Assembly (NCBI GenBank): GCA_033398695.1
Contig: CM065802.1
Coordinates: 207,719,096-207,783,095, forward strand
Reading direction: 5' to 3'
DNA length: 64,000 bases
Source of the DNA: Orobanche coerulescens
Lineage: Eukaryota > Streptophyta > Magnoliopsida > Lamiales > Orobanchaceae
Position numbers and translations under genes: made by a program. How positions within the stretch are numbered: the stretch's first letter is position 1; each line of letters starts with the position of its first letter. This document shows, in pieces, positions 45,810 through 58,019 of the stretch. A model generated the notes under the pieces. It had not been told where the DNA came from and ran no database searches. It worked only from the letters and a program-made list of their open reading frames with translations.

Positions 45810-47806
45810 TGTTAGGAGTATGCCCTCGAATGCCACTCATAGGATGTTGAGTGGGGGCATTGTACTTGTAATTATGTAAATCATTATCATAAGGCAAATG
45901 AATGTTTCTTTATTTACTGGTAGTTACTGCATTCCTAACTCGTAAATATACATATAGAAACTAGTCCGTGTATTTGAGAGCAAAACGTTCCACTCCTTAT
46001 TGGATAAGGGGGTCGGCACTAGAAAGATTTATAGCTCAAATACTTAATCGTTCGCAAGTCGATGAAACTTGACTGGGCGTTAAGTTTATCTGAAGACTTG
46101 TATGACGTGTTCTTTGACAAGGAGAGTGTCTGTCGAACACTAATGGTTAGTGGGAGCACACGTTGTATGTAAGCTAATTGGATTAGTATACTCGAACCGA
46201 CTCACCCTCGATTCGTCACATGGATTTCACTCCGGGACAGTCAATGACGGAATCGAAAGGTTGTGATAGGTATTCGTGAACCTTTGACTTGAGGATTTAG
46301 TAGGGATGTGCTTGTGACGTCAAGATTTTCATTAGAGTAGTTCGACCCTGTAAACCGGAAGGCGGGGGTCAACCTCGACGTGCATCTTGACGGGAAAGTA
46401 GCAGGTCCTACTGAATACCAAGATAGAATTCTTTTTCCCGTTAGTGAGCGGGTTATATGTTCTATGCGGTTATTGGCAGATGAGATCATAAGTCTTTAGC
46501 CAAAGCATTGGAGCTAGATGTATTAGATACATGAGAGCTCGATGATCTCGATTTGCATTAACGCATGCATAGCGTGAAGTACAGATAGGGTTTGACTGAC
46601 TATGACCCTATATCTTGATCGGGACATTTGAAAGAAGGGTTTATACGTATACTGGTATTCACGACAGAATGGTCCTTGAATGATACCAATCATTCGTTCT
46701 CAGTTGGGGTACAGTGCAGGCCGCCAGGCTGGCTAGGTGGTGCTACTACTCTTTGGTTCCTCCCATTGCTGACTGAGACAGACCTACCGAGTCACGCAAT
46801 AGGATAGACGACGGAATGAATCGAGCTTATTCTCTCATTATGAATATTATATATTGGATATCGAAATTTGGGATATTGGATGTTTAAATTGATTTATTGG
46901 ATAAATTAATTTACGGCCTAATGAATTAAATAAATTACTGGGTGATTAATTTAATTCATGAATATAATTATTTCTTGGAGAAATTAATTATGTTATTATG
47001 TATTTGATATGATTAATTAATTGGATTAATTAATCGATATAAATACATCGGAACGGAATCAAAGTTTATCTGTTTAGACTCACGGGAGTCCGAAATGGAC
47101 CGAATTCATCAAGGCCGCCCCTCCCCCCACTTATATCCATGTGTGTGTTTTGACTTGTCCCCATCATGATGTTTGAAATCTCATGTGTTGAGGGGACAAG
47201 TATCATGCACATTATTTGGTTGGGAATTATATATTGTGAGTTGAAGAATAAAAGGAAGACTTGACATCTCTCACTTCAACTTTTGGTGCATTCATACGTA
47301 TCAAACATTTAGAGAAAGAGAGAGAGTGATTTTATGTTCAACACTCATCTTCATCTTCTTCATTCACTTCTTCTTCATTTTTCTTAGAGAAAATTGAGAG
47401 AAAATATTGAGAGATATTTTGGTAAACATACTTGGAGTATATTCATCAAATCCAAGAGCTTCATCATCCGATTCTAGCCGTAACCTTAGAGGCTAATTAG
47501 GTGATTGTTATTCTGTTCGTTTCTCCGATGCGTGACAAGTAGAGATGTTGTCTTTTTGGCGTTGGATCATCCAAGAGCTTGGAGCGGATTGGATACGTAG
47601 AGATCAAGCAAAAGCTTGGGGAATATCTCAAGAGAAGGATACCATTTAATCAACGGACTATGAGGGTATGTTTATCGCATCTCTTGTGTTTTCATTTCTA
47701 TATTCGTATATACGTAGCTCGATCGATCCTCGTATGGATTCGGATCGAATTAATTTTTATTTTACCGCTTCCGCTTGGCCTTTGTTTTAGGCACCTAATC
47801 CCAACA
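45810..47806 (+). repeat. Copia-B 3' LTR (1997 bp)
   Basis: It runs from TGTTAGGAGTATGCCC to TAATCCCAACA and is followed by GAGGA. It matches the 5' LTR with scattered substitutions and small deletions, for example a 15-20 bp loss near 47105. Confidence 0.93.
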
Positions 47807-47811
47807 GAGGA

Positions 47812-47895
47812 TTATACTTAGATCAAAATACGACATATGCAATGTCACAAGATTCAAATACAGATAAAATACACATCAGATATACGTGTATTACA
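47812..47895 (-). repeat. Gypsy-D LTR, 5' end
   Basis: On the minus strand it begins TGTAATACACGTATATCTGA and resembles the Gypsy-C LTR start, including the TGTATTTYATCTGTATT segment. It completes the LTR interrupted by Copia-B. The next five bases, GTAAG, should be repeated at the far end outside the window. Confidence 0.75.
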
Positions 47896-48277
47896 GTAAG
47901 GCTATGGACAATGGACTCCATAGCAGTGTTGTGTGAGATGCCTGTTGTAGCTACAAATGGCAAGCGCCCAGGTGCTTCCGCTCTGTTAAAGTAAGAGCCT
48001 CCAGATATGAGTTTCTCTTTCAGTTGTTGTAAGGCCAACCAGATTACCGTATCTGCACCTTTTTTGCTCGTCCTAAGCTTCCCCGATAACCTACGAATCA
48101 AATTCAGTTAGATATTCATTACATGGTTCATGGTTCAAACAAAAAAAAAATGGAAGTTTGTAGCAAAATATATATACACACATACGGACGATAATAGGCT
48201 TACAATTTGAAAAACCAGGTAAACTCTTTGCAACTCCTGGTGTCTCCGTCCAGCCAGGATGCATCGAATAGAGGAAA
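47896..48277 (-). pseudogene. SDR-family dehydrogenase (DHRS12-like), two terminal exons
   Basis: On the minus strand the exon at 48204-48277 reads FLYSMHPGWTETPGVAKSLP. The exon at 47896-48090 reads RLSGKLRTSKKGADTVIWLA, then KLISGGSYFNRAEAPGRLPF, to SIVHSLT. These match my memory of the C-terminal part of plant short-chain dehydrogenase/reductases resembling DHRS12, NAD(P)-dependent oxidoreductases of unsettled substrate. The intron (48091-48203) has a GTAAGC donor and a TAG acceptor, but joining the exons leaves a one-base frame mismatch. The Gypsy-D LTR replaces the last residues. Upstream exons are not visible to 49500, so the fragment is probably dead. Confidence 0.75.
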
Positions 48278-49517
48278 CTTTAGGTTAAAGTATGGTGAAT
48301 TACCTTTTGTAGCTTGGCGTGAACTCGAAGGGATGGGGGTGGGTTAATTATGTAGAATAGTTCTCTAAGCAAGTTAAGTCAGGAATGCATACCCTTCAAT
48401 GGTAACAATACAGTTATTCTCTAGCAAACCAACATTATTAACCTTCAATGTGAATTCTCTATGTCAGGTTCACATTAATCAGTCTAACTTTTGGCATTTA
48501 AAAAATTAAGTTCGATAGAACAACAAGATTAAATGATTTAGAAGTTATATCAAGAGCTGCTTCCACCGGAAAAGATTCCAAAAAAAATAGTGAATCAATT
48601 CCAATTTCAAATCACTAAGTATGAGAGAAGAACAATACATACGAGTATTAAGAAAATATGGAAGAAATTCTCGAAGCAAAAGGACTTGACATCGTGCATG
48701 AACGAAACATCACAGAACTGCCAAAGCAACATATTAAGAAACAAATCAAGTGTAGACCTTCAATCACACTGAGTCGAGTCATTTGAACATTGAAGGACAA
48801 TCGAAACCCAATACCAAAAAGCAAATTTTTTTTACCCAACTCTCAGAAAAACCCTAAATCAACAGGAGCAGGTCAAAGAATGCGAGAAATCAGAAACCTA
48901 AAAATAGAAAACAAAACAATTCAAACCCAGCGAAGAACAAAAAAAGCATATAGATTATGAAAAAGCAATATGAAGAAAGAAATCAAGAATATCAGAAGAT
49001 AAAGAGGCGAACCACAAAAAATACCCTAACCATCAACGAAATCACAGAAAAGGAAGAAGAAACCTCCCGATGAATACCCAAAAGCATGAGAGAACAGCGA
49101 AAAACGAAAAACCCTCGACCAAGACTCTAAAGTCTGAAGCATAACGAACGAAGATGATGAATTGAAATGAAATGAAACTTGACATACTGGATGGTGAGAG
49201 TGGAGATTTGAGAAAAAAATGAAGGAAGACCTGTCAAGCCTGGGCCGATTGGAAGAGGGAAAAAAGAATGAAACGGGCAGGTGACAGGAACGGGAAGCAA
49301 GAGAGGGGCGACGAAGCTGAACGAAGAAGGAAGAAAAAAATAAATAATGAAAAGAAGACCACGATAAGAAGACAAAGGAAGAAGTTGTTGGCATCCGCAC
49401 TGTCGAAGCAGAGAGGTTACGGGAGAAGAAGGGGAGAAGAAGGTGAAGAAGACAGGGGAAGCAAGTGAAGCAGGCATGAAGCGGGCGACGAAAGATCGCC
49501 CCTTATTACTTATGCTG

Positions 49518-49519
<2 letters not shown>
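48278..49519. other. Intergenic sequence, no supported gene
   Basis: Mixed AT-rich and purine-rich sequence. Several frames at 49026-49477 lie on both strands over the same GA/CT-rich stretch and show low-complexity Ser/Phe/Arg composition, so I do not call them. Confidence 0.5.

Positions 49520-49561
<42 letters not shown>
49520..49561. repeat. (AT)n microsatellite
   Basis: About 21 uninterrupted AT units. Confidence 0.97.
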
Positions 49562-49564
<3 letters not shown>

Positions 49565-51290
49565 AACTTAATTCTTATGTGAGCAATAAGAATTCTATTC
49601 TAATTTTAAATAGTAAACTATATTTTATTATGCATAGTTAATTTTATTAGAAATCAATATTCATATTTTTTCTATTATAAATTTTTTTATATGCTTGGTG
49701 ATTAATATACTCCAATAGATTTGCTTTATGTAATATTAATGCCTAGCTAAAGATCGTGAAATAATGGATAAATTGATATCCTCTTTAGTGTCTTTTAGTT
49801 GCAACAATTTACTAATTTTGCTGTTCTTTTTTAGTTGCAACAATTCACTATTTCGCATTATTTATATACTAATATTTGATCATATTTTTTTTAATATAAA
49901 ATATAATATTATCATGTAAGATGTTATTAAATTTATCTCAACATATATTTTAAAATTATTATTTTTTATAATTAATATTAATATATAATTAAAAATATTA
50001 ATGATTAGGTTCATATATTGAACCACATATTTTTTTTTCTCCATTGCATATATTGGAGAATAGAGGAAGTATTTTGAACTACTTATATACTATATTTTAT
50101 TTTATTTTTTCCTACTAAAATAGAAATGCATGTTAGCATGCAGGCCCCACCTAGCACATGGCTATGATGGCGACGACCATGGGCAGCAAAAGCCCAAGGG
50201 CATCACCAGCCCGCTGACTTCTTATGTTGGTATATGTGTTTCTCATGGTTTTTCCTTTTTTATTTCTTCCTGTTGATTTCTGTTTTGAAATTGTCACTTG
50301 ATTCGTGAATGAGCAGTAGTTGATTTATTTGAATGTTGTCATTTGATTCTTGAATAGCTGGATGTGCAGTAGTTAAATTAGTAATTTACTTGAATGTTTT
50401 GACTTCAACGTGCAATTTTTAATTGATGTTCAGCCCTCTCTTTAATGTATTGTCACTTTAATGTTGTGACTAAGTGTTCATGAGCATACTTTAAGCTTTA
50501 CTAGGGTTTTGGTGAGCAAGAGTATGGTAGAGAAGAATGCACATGAGGTGATTGATGAAATGTGTGAGATAAATATGAGTTGTATTTGCTTTATTGTAGA
50601 TTTTATTTGATCTAATAATTACAACGGGCAACGTTTTGTTGTTTTAGGGGTGAAGAAAGTAAAAAAGCGCTCGTTTTGATTTAAAAGATATATTATGAAT
50701 TTACGTTTCATTTTGAGTCCTAGCAAAAATATTGATCTCTTTGTGAGGAGAATGCATGTTGGTTATTTTCTCATACCCTTGATTGGATTAGATTAACAGT
50801 AATTTAATACCTTAATTCATATCCAAGTTCATATCAAGTGGTGTTGTTAGTCAATTAGTTCTTCGTTATATCATTTTAGTGGTTGATAGTAGGCAAGTAG
50901 AGAAAGATTGAAAAATATTTTAACTTTTAAACTAAGTCATCATTTAGTCTTTTCGCCATGAGGATAAAAAACTTGAGGAGCGGCCCTCGTGCTAAAATCA
51001 AACCAAACCAAACATACCCAATATATCCCGATCAGAGCAGGATCCTGGAGGAGTAGGATGTCTGTGCACTACGCCTACTTATTACGCAGGGAGGCTGCTT
51101 CAGTGAAGACTTCAACTTAGTGCGCGTGAATCTTGTGTGATAAATACAAAGGAAAACATATGATTCAAAAAAGTTCGAAACCATACCTGAGCCCATGGCT
51201 TGATCCACATGGGAACCGGCCCTCATGCTAATTTTCTTTTAATTTTATTAATATATGATTAGAAATCAAACGTACTAATTTTTCTCCTGC
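49562..51290. other. AT-rich intergenic and upstream region
   Basis: No coding sequence is supported. A GC-rich island at 50140-50215 stands out without a recognisable product. Near 51010-51210 the composition rises again with a minus-strand frame (51032-51226) that I cannot assign. A TTATAAG word at 51293 could be the TATA element for the gene that follows. Confidence 0.5.
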
Positions 51291-51329
51291 ATTTATAAGA
51301 GAGCACCGAGGGGCGAGAAAGTATATTGT

Positions 51330-51546
51330 TATTTTCCAAACTTGGTCTTTCAACTCTTGCGAAATACGAATCCAAGGATCCTCCTTTCCTCCTCGTCCAC
51401 TTCACTTGAATTTGCCCCGAAGCCGTTCCCTGGTTCGGTTAGGAGAAGCAATTCATCAATTCTCTAAGTGTGCAGTGTTTCAGAGTAGTAATTCTCGAAC
51501 GGAACAATAACCTAACATCCTTATATAGTATCCATTCAGATTCGAG
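51330..51546 (+). other. 5' UTR exon of the EngB-like gene (inferred)
   Basis: The sequence before the GAG/GTATGC donor at 51547 is pyrimidine-rich with no ATG-led frame into the gene. The TCTCAG acceptor at 51671-51676 lies two bases before the start codon. A leader intron is inferred from these sites; the transcript start is not known. Confidence 0.5.
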
Positions 51547-51678
51547 GTATGCTATTTCAGTTTTTACTCTGTGCTTTGCTATTGCCCTAATGCTTTCTCT
51601 GTTTTCCCTTGGACTTAAATGAAGACGCGTAAAATTTGGCCTGCTTATAAGTTGCTTTAATATTTGTCTTTCTCAGCA

Positions 51679-54028
51679 ATGCGGAGTTCAAGTAATGGTG
51701 GTGCGGGTAAAGTTAGCAGAAAAGTGAGAGTTGCTCTAGGGTACTCAAAAGCGCCAGGTGATGTTAAAAACCTAAGTCCGAAGAGTAGTAGTAATGTTGA
51801 TAAAGCTCGTAGGAGAGTCCTAGTTGCCACAGGGAAGTCGAAAGGGTCGAGGGATGGTTTCAGAACCGTAGAGTTCAAAATAAATGGGAGCAAAAGGATG
51901 AAAAGCAGAGAAATTGATAATGCTGCAGTTTCTTACGTCAATTTGAGTGAAACGCCTGGAAGGGGAAAAAAGAATTTTAAAACAAAGAACGGGTACCAAG
52001 CATTTGAAGCGGTTATTGATGTGAAGTCAGGTCAGAAGAGAAAGAGAACTTACGCTGATCCTGGAATTGTTGAGGATAGAATGCTTTCTGGTCTTCATAA
52101 AAAATCCATTTTTAGATCTAAAAACCATGTGCTTAGACTGTACCTGGATAAAGGCAAAAGAAAGGCATCAAGAGGAAAAAATCGTGAATTAGAAGATAAG
52201 AAAATTACTTCAAGAGGAAATGCATCATTTAGTAGTAGTCAGTTCAAAGGAAGTGAATTACTTGATAAGAAAATTCGATGGCGCAAAGCTGAGGGTGCCG
52301 ATAAACTTAAACAGGTTCAAGAGAATGGCTTAGGAAATAGAACACTGAAGACTAGCGATGAGAGAAAAACTCCGTTGGCAGTAAAAAGGGATCTGAACCA
52401 GAGAACACATGTAGTCGGCCTTGTTGCGAAACCTATCAAGAAAAATGATCATGTCAAGAAAAGCTTGGTTACTGACTCGGATTTAACGAATGCTCCCCTG
52501 CCAAAGAAGAAAAAGCGAGTTATCAGGATAGATCCTCATGATATATCCAACAAGAGATTGGATGATGGCATAGCTGGTAATGGTCAGTATAGTTATCTTC
52601 TGATTGCCAGCCTATTTTCTTTCATTTAACAATTTAGAATATCGTGTTCATTTTTGTATTAAAGGTGCTTTTCCTACATCTGTATTGCATAGAATTTTCA
52701 TAGCATCAACACTGGTTTCTTTGCATGAATTAGTATTTCCAGAAGTAGATAGGTTATCTTGGATTTGTTCCAAGTAATTACTGAACTGCATTCTTGTATG
52801 CTTTTTTGTTGTGCATATAGTTTCATGAGGCTGAAAATTCTTTAAAACTTCAAAGGCAGATATACTTCTCTGTAGCTTTTATTTATCCTAAGCATCAAGT
52901 GTATGGTTATAAGTTTTCAGGAATATATAAGAGGGTCACCCGTCTTCACTTTGTTCAAGCTATTCATTGCCTTAACAATTTGGTGTACACCATTTTGTCA
53001 TGACCTCGGTTGGCTTGTGAATGCTTTTTGATTTTGTGTCACCTTCATTTATCGTGCACTCAAGTTTTGTGTTATCAGTAATTTACAAACTTTTGAGATT
53101 TTTTATTCTTCTGAGAAAGCCGGATAAGAGATGAAGATATTTTGTTCCTGATAATTCCAAGAGTTTTAGATCTATGCTTGAAAAAAAGAGAGCAAGGACA
53201 TGAGGTAACTTGGTTTCCTTATATAGGCCTCTTGGTGTTTTATGAACATTTCTTTCGTTTTTCGCTTTTTCTTATTATGATTTTTGTGTTTTAATTTAAT
53301 AATGTGTTTATACTGCCTTTGTACTTTACATCTTGACCAGCCTCCTGAATTTTTTCGAATATTTTTCAGTCCATGCTTCAGTTTGAGAAGTGATTATTAG
53401 ATGTTAGGGAAACAGGTCTTGAACTCCCGCCTTTTTGTTTAAGTCTGTTTTTGATAAATGAGCTAGTGAAAAGCTACCGATAGGAGTAAACCAGAGCCAA
53501 CTCTATTTTGGGATTGCATCAACATCGTAAAGCTGCAACACTTTATTCTTCCAAAGCATGTATTTACGTCGAAAGCGTGCATGCACAGACATTGTGTTTT
53601 AAACTCCATTTGTGTAAATTTAAAATCTAGGGCTGGAATTGTTGTTTTTTGTCTTAATTTGCGTTGTATGTATAATATCCAGGTAATAGTGAAGCAAATA
53701 TGAATTCGGAGGAGATCATTAGTGTTGAAATTTCGAAGAGCGCACAATTTCGTGCCATACGCCCTAGCTGTTCTATCCTATCTTTTGTAGAAGACAATGT
53801 AAAAATTTGCCCAACCTGTTTGTGCTTGGGTTGGGAAGCATAATTTATTACTTTACGCAATCTTATATTCAAACCTTTGCTCACAGTTTGCTCATTTTTT
53901 TTATTGTTTTTCAGTTGTTAGGACGTCGACGTGATATTGATTTTAGGAGGGCTGGCTACAACACTCGGCTTTCTGCCCCTTTAGACAACATTCCCTTCTT
54001 TACAGGTTCCGAAAGGGAACGGATCGAA
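51679..54028 (+). pseudogene. EngB/YihA-like GTPase gene, first three coding exons only
   Basis: Exons 51679-52576, 53683-53798 and 53915-54028 splice in frame with GT/AG junctions. The ATG follows a 5' UTR intron (about 51547-51676). Exon 1 encodes a long Lys/Arg-rich N-terminus (about 300 residues, predicted disordered) ending KKKKRVIRIDPHDISNKRLD. Exons 2-3 give KSAQFRAIRPSCSILSFVED, LLGRRRDIDFRRAGYNTRLS and APLDNIPFFTGSERERIE. From memory this precedes the GTP-binding domain in plant EngB-type proteins (ribosome-assembly GTPase family). A GTACCA donor follows, but no G1-G4 GTPase exon is seen in the remaining window. The gene is therefore truncated or has a very long intron. Confidence 0.72.
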
Positions 54029-54464
54029 GTACCAGTATGAACATACCATACCCTTTTTCAGTTTTTAACTTTTTATCTTTTTTTTTTTAGTATCTTTAAA
54101 CAATAAAATGTGATGCGGCCAATAGGTAGGCTCTTGAATTTCAATACAAATATAACTTAATTAATTGACAAAGTAGTTTGTTTCTGAAAATTCTCAATAA
54201 TGTTAAAATTGTGTTTTCAGTAACAACTAATTACAAGTTATAACTTAAATACATTCCTAAGATATTTGATTACAAGCAAATTTTCTAGAACATATCACAA
54301 AAAGTTTTAGTTGTATTATAAAAATACCCATTTTTGTTGTTGTTGAAGGTATTAGTTTGTCTTGAACATGTTTATATAAGTCACTGAAAAGTATTAATAG
54401 ATATTATTAGATGTATTAGTTTTTATATTTTAAAGTAATGACTTCTGTATTGAAAAGTATATGG
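54029..54464. other. Intron-like AT-rich sequence
   Basis: Sequence after the third exon's donor. No exon is recognisable. Confidence 0.5.
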
Positions 54465-55167
54465 CCATAGTTGTTAAAGGCAGCGCCTCGGCGGCCAGCA
54501 GACGCAGCCGGAGAAGTGCTTTACTGGAGTTGAGGACGGCAGGTCTAGCCGAGGAAGTATCTACACCTCGCCCTCAGTCGACCTGTTCTGTTTGATTAAT
54601 TTGTGACATTTTTTGGAAGTGTTATGATCATTTCTTAACACTTTTCATAAGTGTTGATGTTTTTACAAGTAAATATTCAGCCCTTTTATCACTGAAGCAG
54701 ACCTTAACTCAAATAATCTAGGCTCTAGGGCAAATTTCAATTACTCTAAGTTAGACAAATGCTACATTTATTCACTTTAAATTGAGTCTAACCTAATGTT
54801 TCAGTATTACTTTCTTTGTTGGACTTCGTGTTTAGAGTCTTTGAACTTTATTTGAATACTTGATGAAGTTATGATTGGTTTAATGAATTTTATGTGCGTC
54901 TAGGGTTCACATTTGTAGGTTAAGATTTGTAATTTCTGTTTGGTTGTTGACTTATGTGTTAAAATGTTTATGGTTGTAATTGCTAATAACTTGTGTGTTT
55001 GGGATATTTGGGCTTGACTTTGCAATTTGAACTGAAATATATACTCGATCATCTTATTTTATTTTTCTTTAACATTCTCGCCTCATGTTCACATGGCAAC
55101 GCCTCTCGCCTCGAGGCAGGCCGTGAGAAAATCGCCTTGGCTCGCCTTTGGCCTTTAACAACTATGG
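54465..55167. mobile_element. 703-bp non-autonomous TIR element
   Basis: The left end CCATAGTTGTTAAAGG (54465-54480) is the exact inverse of the right end CCTTTAACAACTATGG (55152-55167). Both subterminal parts are GC-rich (GGCAGCGCCTCGGCGGCC on the left, CGCCTCGAGGCAGGCCG on the right) around an AT-rich core. The flanks TATATGG and TATTGG are only similar, so I cannot fix the target duplication or the superfamily; hAT is a guess. There is no coding capacity. Confidence 0.8.
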
Positions 55168-56374
55168 TATTGGTTCTTCTGGAACATGTAATGCTCACTG
55201 AACAGTATTAGTAGATATTATGAGAAGTACTAGATGTCTTCCCGTGCGATGCACTGACATAAAATGTTAAATATTTTATTATATTAACAATATGTGATCG
55301 AATTGCAATAATATTATAAAATTATTATAAAATATCCATGAGTCAGTATACACATACATATACTATTATTTGATTTAATTTTATTTATAAACTCTTATCA
55401 TGTGATGTAAATGCACGTGATAGAAAAACCATAAATTAATTAAGCACCGGCATCTATTTTTCATATAGGACAATATGAGATTTATATCTAATTTTATAAA
55501 TAAGAAATTAAATTATGTTTATTATTATCAACTTTTATTATAGCCAATCCTAAAGCATTTTGGAACTAAGGCTCTGATGATGTTGTTGGTGATGTATTAT
55601 CAACTTTCATTAAAAGTATACAACCGATATTTTTACTAATATAATTTTATATGATTTGACATTAATGTAATATATTTTACTATTTTATAATAAGAACAAA
55701 ATAATTCTTAAAAATCAAATAATTGTTAAAACGCTATGAAAATAAACTAAAAATATATCTTTCTTCAATAGTCTTATATTTTTATATTGAAATATTTTAA
55801 TCATCTAAATATATTATAATTATATTATTTTAATATACTATATGGATGTCAAATTAAAGAGCACGAATTTAATATATTTTTTTCAAAAATAAAATTGATA
55901 CGTAAAAGTTATAATTCTTTAAATTATTAGGTTAAAAATAAAAAAATAATTCTTAAAAATCAAATAATTGTTAAAAAGCTATGAAAATAAACTAAAAATA
56001 TATCTTTCTTCAATAGTCTTATATTTTTATATTGAAATATTTTAATCATCTAAATATATTATAATTATATTATTTTAATATACTATATGGATGTCAAATT
56101 AAAGAGCACGAATTTATTATATCTTTTTCAAAAATAAAATTGATACGTAAAAGTTATAATTCTTTAAATTATTAGGTTAAAAATAAAAGGAATAAAATGA
56201 GATGAAGTTTTTAATTGGTAGATAGTATATAATGGAATAATCATCCAACCCCTCTCAAATTAAACGTCCATTTTTTTTAAGCTTTTTAAAAAGAAGATTA
56301 ACGTGGAGATGGCACATGTTTCCTTATATTTTCTTGCGACTCTCTTTTAATATTAAGTATAGATGTGTAAAAGT
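55168..56374. other. AT-rich sequence with a 245-bp direct repeat
   Basis: No gene. A block starting near AAAATAATTCTTAAAAATC at 55698 is repeated nearly exactly from 55943 to about 56188. Small differences (GCTATG preceded by AACG or AAAG) show slight divergence. Confidence 0.8.
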
Positions 56375-56941
56375 TAGGGCTGGGACCGGTTCGGTTCTTG
56401 GTAAAAATTTAAAGAACCGGAATCGGTTTCTAAATACATAAACCGGTTCGGTTTTTTACCACTTTTTTCAGGAACCGAATTAGGAACCGAAACCGAAAAA
56501 ACCGGTTTTTCTTCAGGAACCGAATTAGGAACTGGAACTGAATTTAATGTGTAAAAATCGAGTTTTTCGGTTCTTTTAGGATTCGAATTGTGCAAAAAAA
56601 CTGAATTTTGTAAAAAAAAAACGAATTTTGAGTAGAAACCGAATTTAATGTGTAATATTTTGAACAAAGTACATTTAATTTGCTTTATTTAATACCTACA
56701 TTATGTAAAAATTTATATATAATATCATTTTTATGATTATATATAAGATATATATAGAATCGGTTCCAAACCGGTTTTTTCTAACATCATAAAACAGGAA
56801 CCGGAACCGGAATCGAATTATTAAAAAGGAACCGAATTAAGAACCGGAACCGGTTAATAATAAAAAAATCGGAACCGGAATTGAATTTTTCGGTTCGGTT
56901 CTTATTAAAATTCGGTTCTTCGGGTAAAAATCCCAGCCCCA
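56375..56941. mobile_element. 567-bp hAT-type MITE
   Basis: The left end reads TAGGGCTGGGA and the right end, reversed, TGGGGCTGGGA (one mismatch). The 8-bp GTAAAAGT flanks both sides (56367-56374 and 56942-56949). Subterminal CGGTTCGG / AACCGGAACCGG words are repeated on both strands throughout. The 8-bp duplication and the T(A/G)GGGCTGGGA ends place it in the hAT superfamily. A minus-strand frame of 97 residues rich in PNSVPE repeats is an artefact of the repeats. Confidence 0.88.
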
Positions 56942-57816
56942 GTAAAAGTTCGATATAAAATATATAAACATGACAGGAATCTATATGATCATTGTATATT
57001 TGTAATATTTATATTAATATACTAATATAATTGCATATCAGTATACATGTGAAAGAACGTCATATATTTTTCATAAATATTTTGATTAAAGTCACACATT
57101 TATACTTAATAATATGCCATGAGATCCACAATGATAGTAATTCATTAGGCATAGGGTGATAAAGTATATTATTGTGACGTACTTAAATAAAAATATAATC
57201 AACTTATTATATTTGTTTATATAATTTTTCTTTTCATAAAAAAAAGAATCAATCAAAAAATTATTTTAACGAATAATATATCTTTCTACTCGGATGTAAA
57301 TCTAACATGTCTCTAATTCTTTTCCCAAATATTTTTAAAATAAAATAACTCGGTATTCTAAAATTGTTATAAGAAGATGAGAACTGAAGTAAAAATATTT
57401 ATCTTGTAAAAATATAGATTTACTTCAATGAAATTATTTGGAAATTATCTGATTTTTATATATTTTATATACAAATAATCTAAAATCAAGATATAATACA
57501 ATAATTATTCAAAAACAACTCATATTCAAAAAGGAATATTTTAATTATATATATGCCTAATGAATGTTAAGTTAAAATATCGTAAAAAGAAGATTAATTT
57601 AAAATATTAATAATAAAAAATAGAGTTGAGACGATAAAATTATTAATTTCTAAACATTGAGAGAAAAATAAAAAGAAAAAAAAAATTGATTCCATCAACT
57701 CTCATTCAAATGGTAGGAGTTAGTATATTTAAAAAAATAATTAATTAAAAAATCTACATAAAGACAAGTGTCTTGTACAACCCTCTTTTAATAATAAAGT
57801 AGATTAGTGCGGGAAG
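56942..57816. other. AT-rich intergenic sequence
   Basis: No gene or clear repeat seen beyond poly(A)/poly(T) tracts. Confidence 0.5.
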
Positions 57817-57998
57817 CTATGTTACTCGGATTCGGGTACTCGGGCACGGATACGTGCCCAAGTGTCCGAATCGGCTATTTTGTGAAAAAATTCTATGATT
57901 TTGGCCTAAAATAAATTGTGGAAGTGTCATACCCATGTCGGAGTGTGGAGGATCCGACACGGATACTTGAGTTGAAATGAAGAGTCGGAGTAACACAG
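57817..57998. mobile_element. 182-bp MITE-like inverted repeat
   Basis: CTATGTTACTCGGA at the left pairs with TCGGAGTAACACAG at the right with two mismatches. Interior words (CTCGGGCACGGATACGTGCC, GGATCCGACACGGATAC) are partly palindromic. It is a type I have seen scattered in plant genomes; the superfamily is not fixed. Confidence 0.65.
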
Positions 57999-58019
57999 GT
58001 GGAAGAAGCCGCCAAGGCT

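Larger units (their letters stand above)
9060..47806 (+). mobile_element. Copia-B: Ty1/copia element split by nested insertions
   Basis: The 5' LTR (9060-11068) and 3' LTR (45810-47806) share sequence and carry matching GAGGA duplications outside. Once the later insertions are removed, the remaining sequence is leader, gag (14160-14990), protease start (15031-15056), protease/pre-integrase (18626-19038 and a second copy 20400-20809), integrase (43653-44530), reverse transcriptase (44530-45258) and RNase H (45262-45790). This is the normal copia order. The element has lost part of its reverse transcriptase and has several stops, so it is inactive. Confidence 0.92.

Noticed and set aside
49026..49477. 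Overlapping open frames on both strands
   Set aside because: They lie on the same purine/pyrimidine-biased stretch, with low-complexity composition and no recognisable domain.
51032..51226. 65-residue minus-strand frame before the EngB-like gene
   Set aside because: The composition is gene-like, but I recognise no family and see no splice sites or start context to support it.
56374..56667. 97-residue frame with PNSVPE repeats
   Set aside because: It is produced by the repeated CGGTTC words of the hAT MITE.
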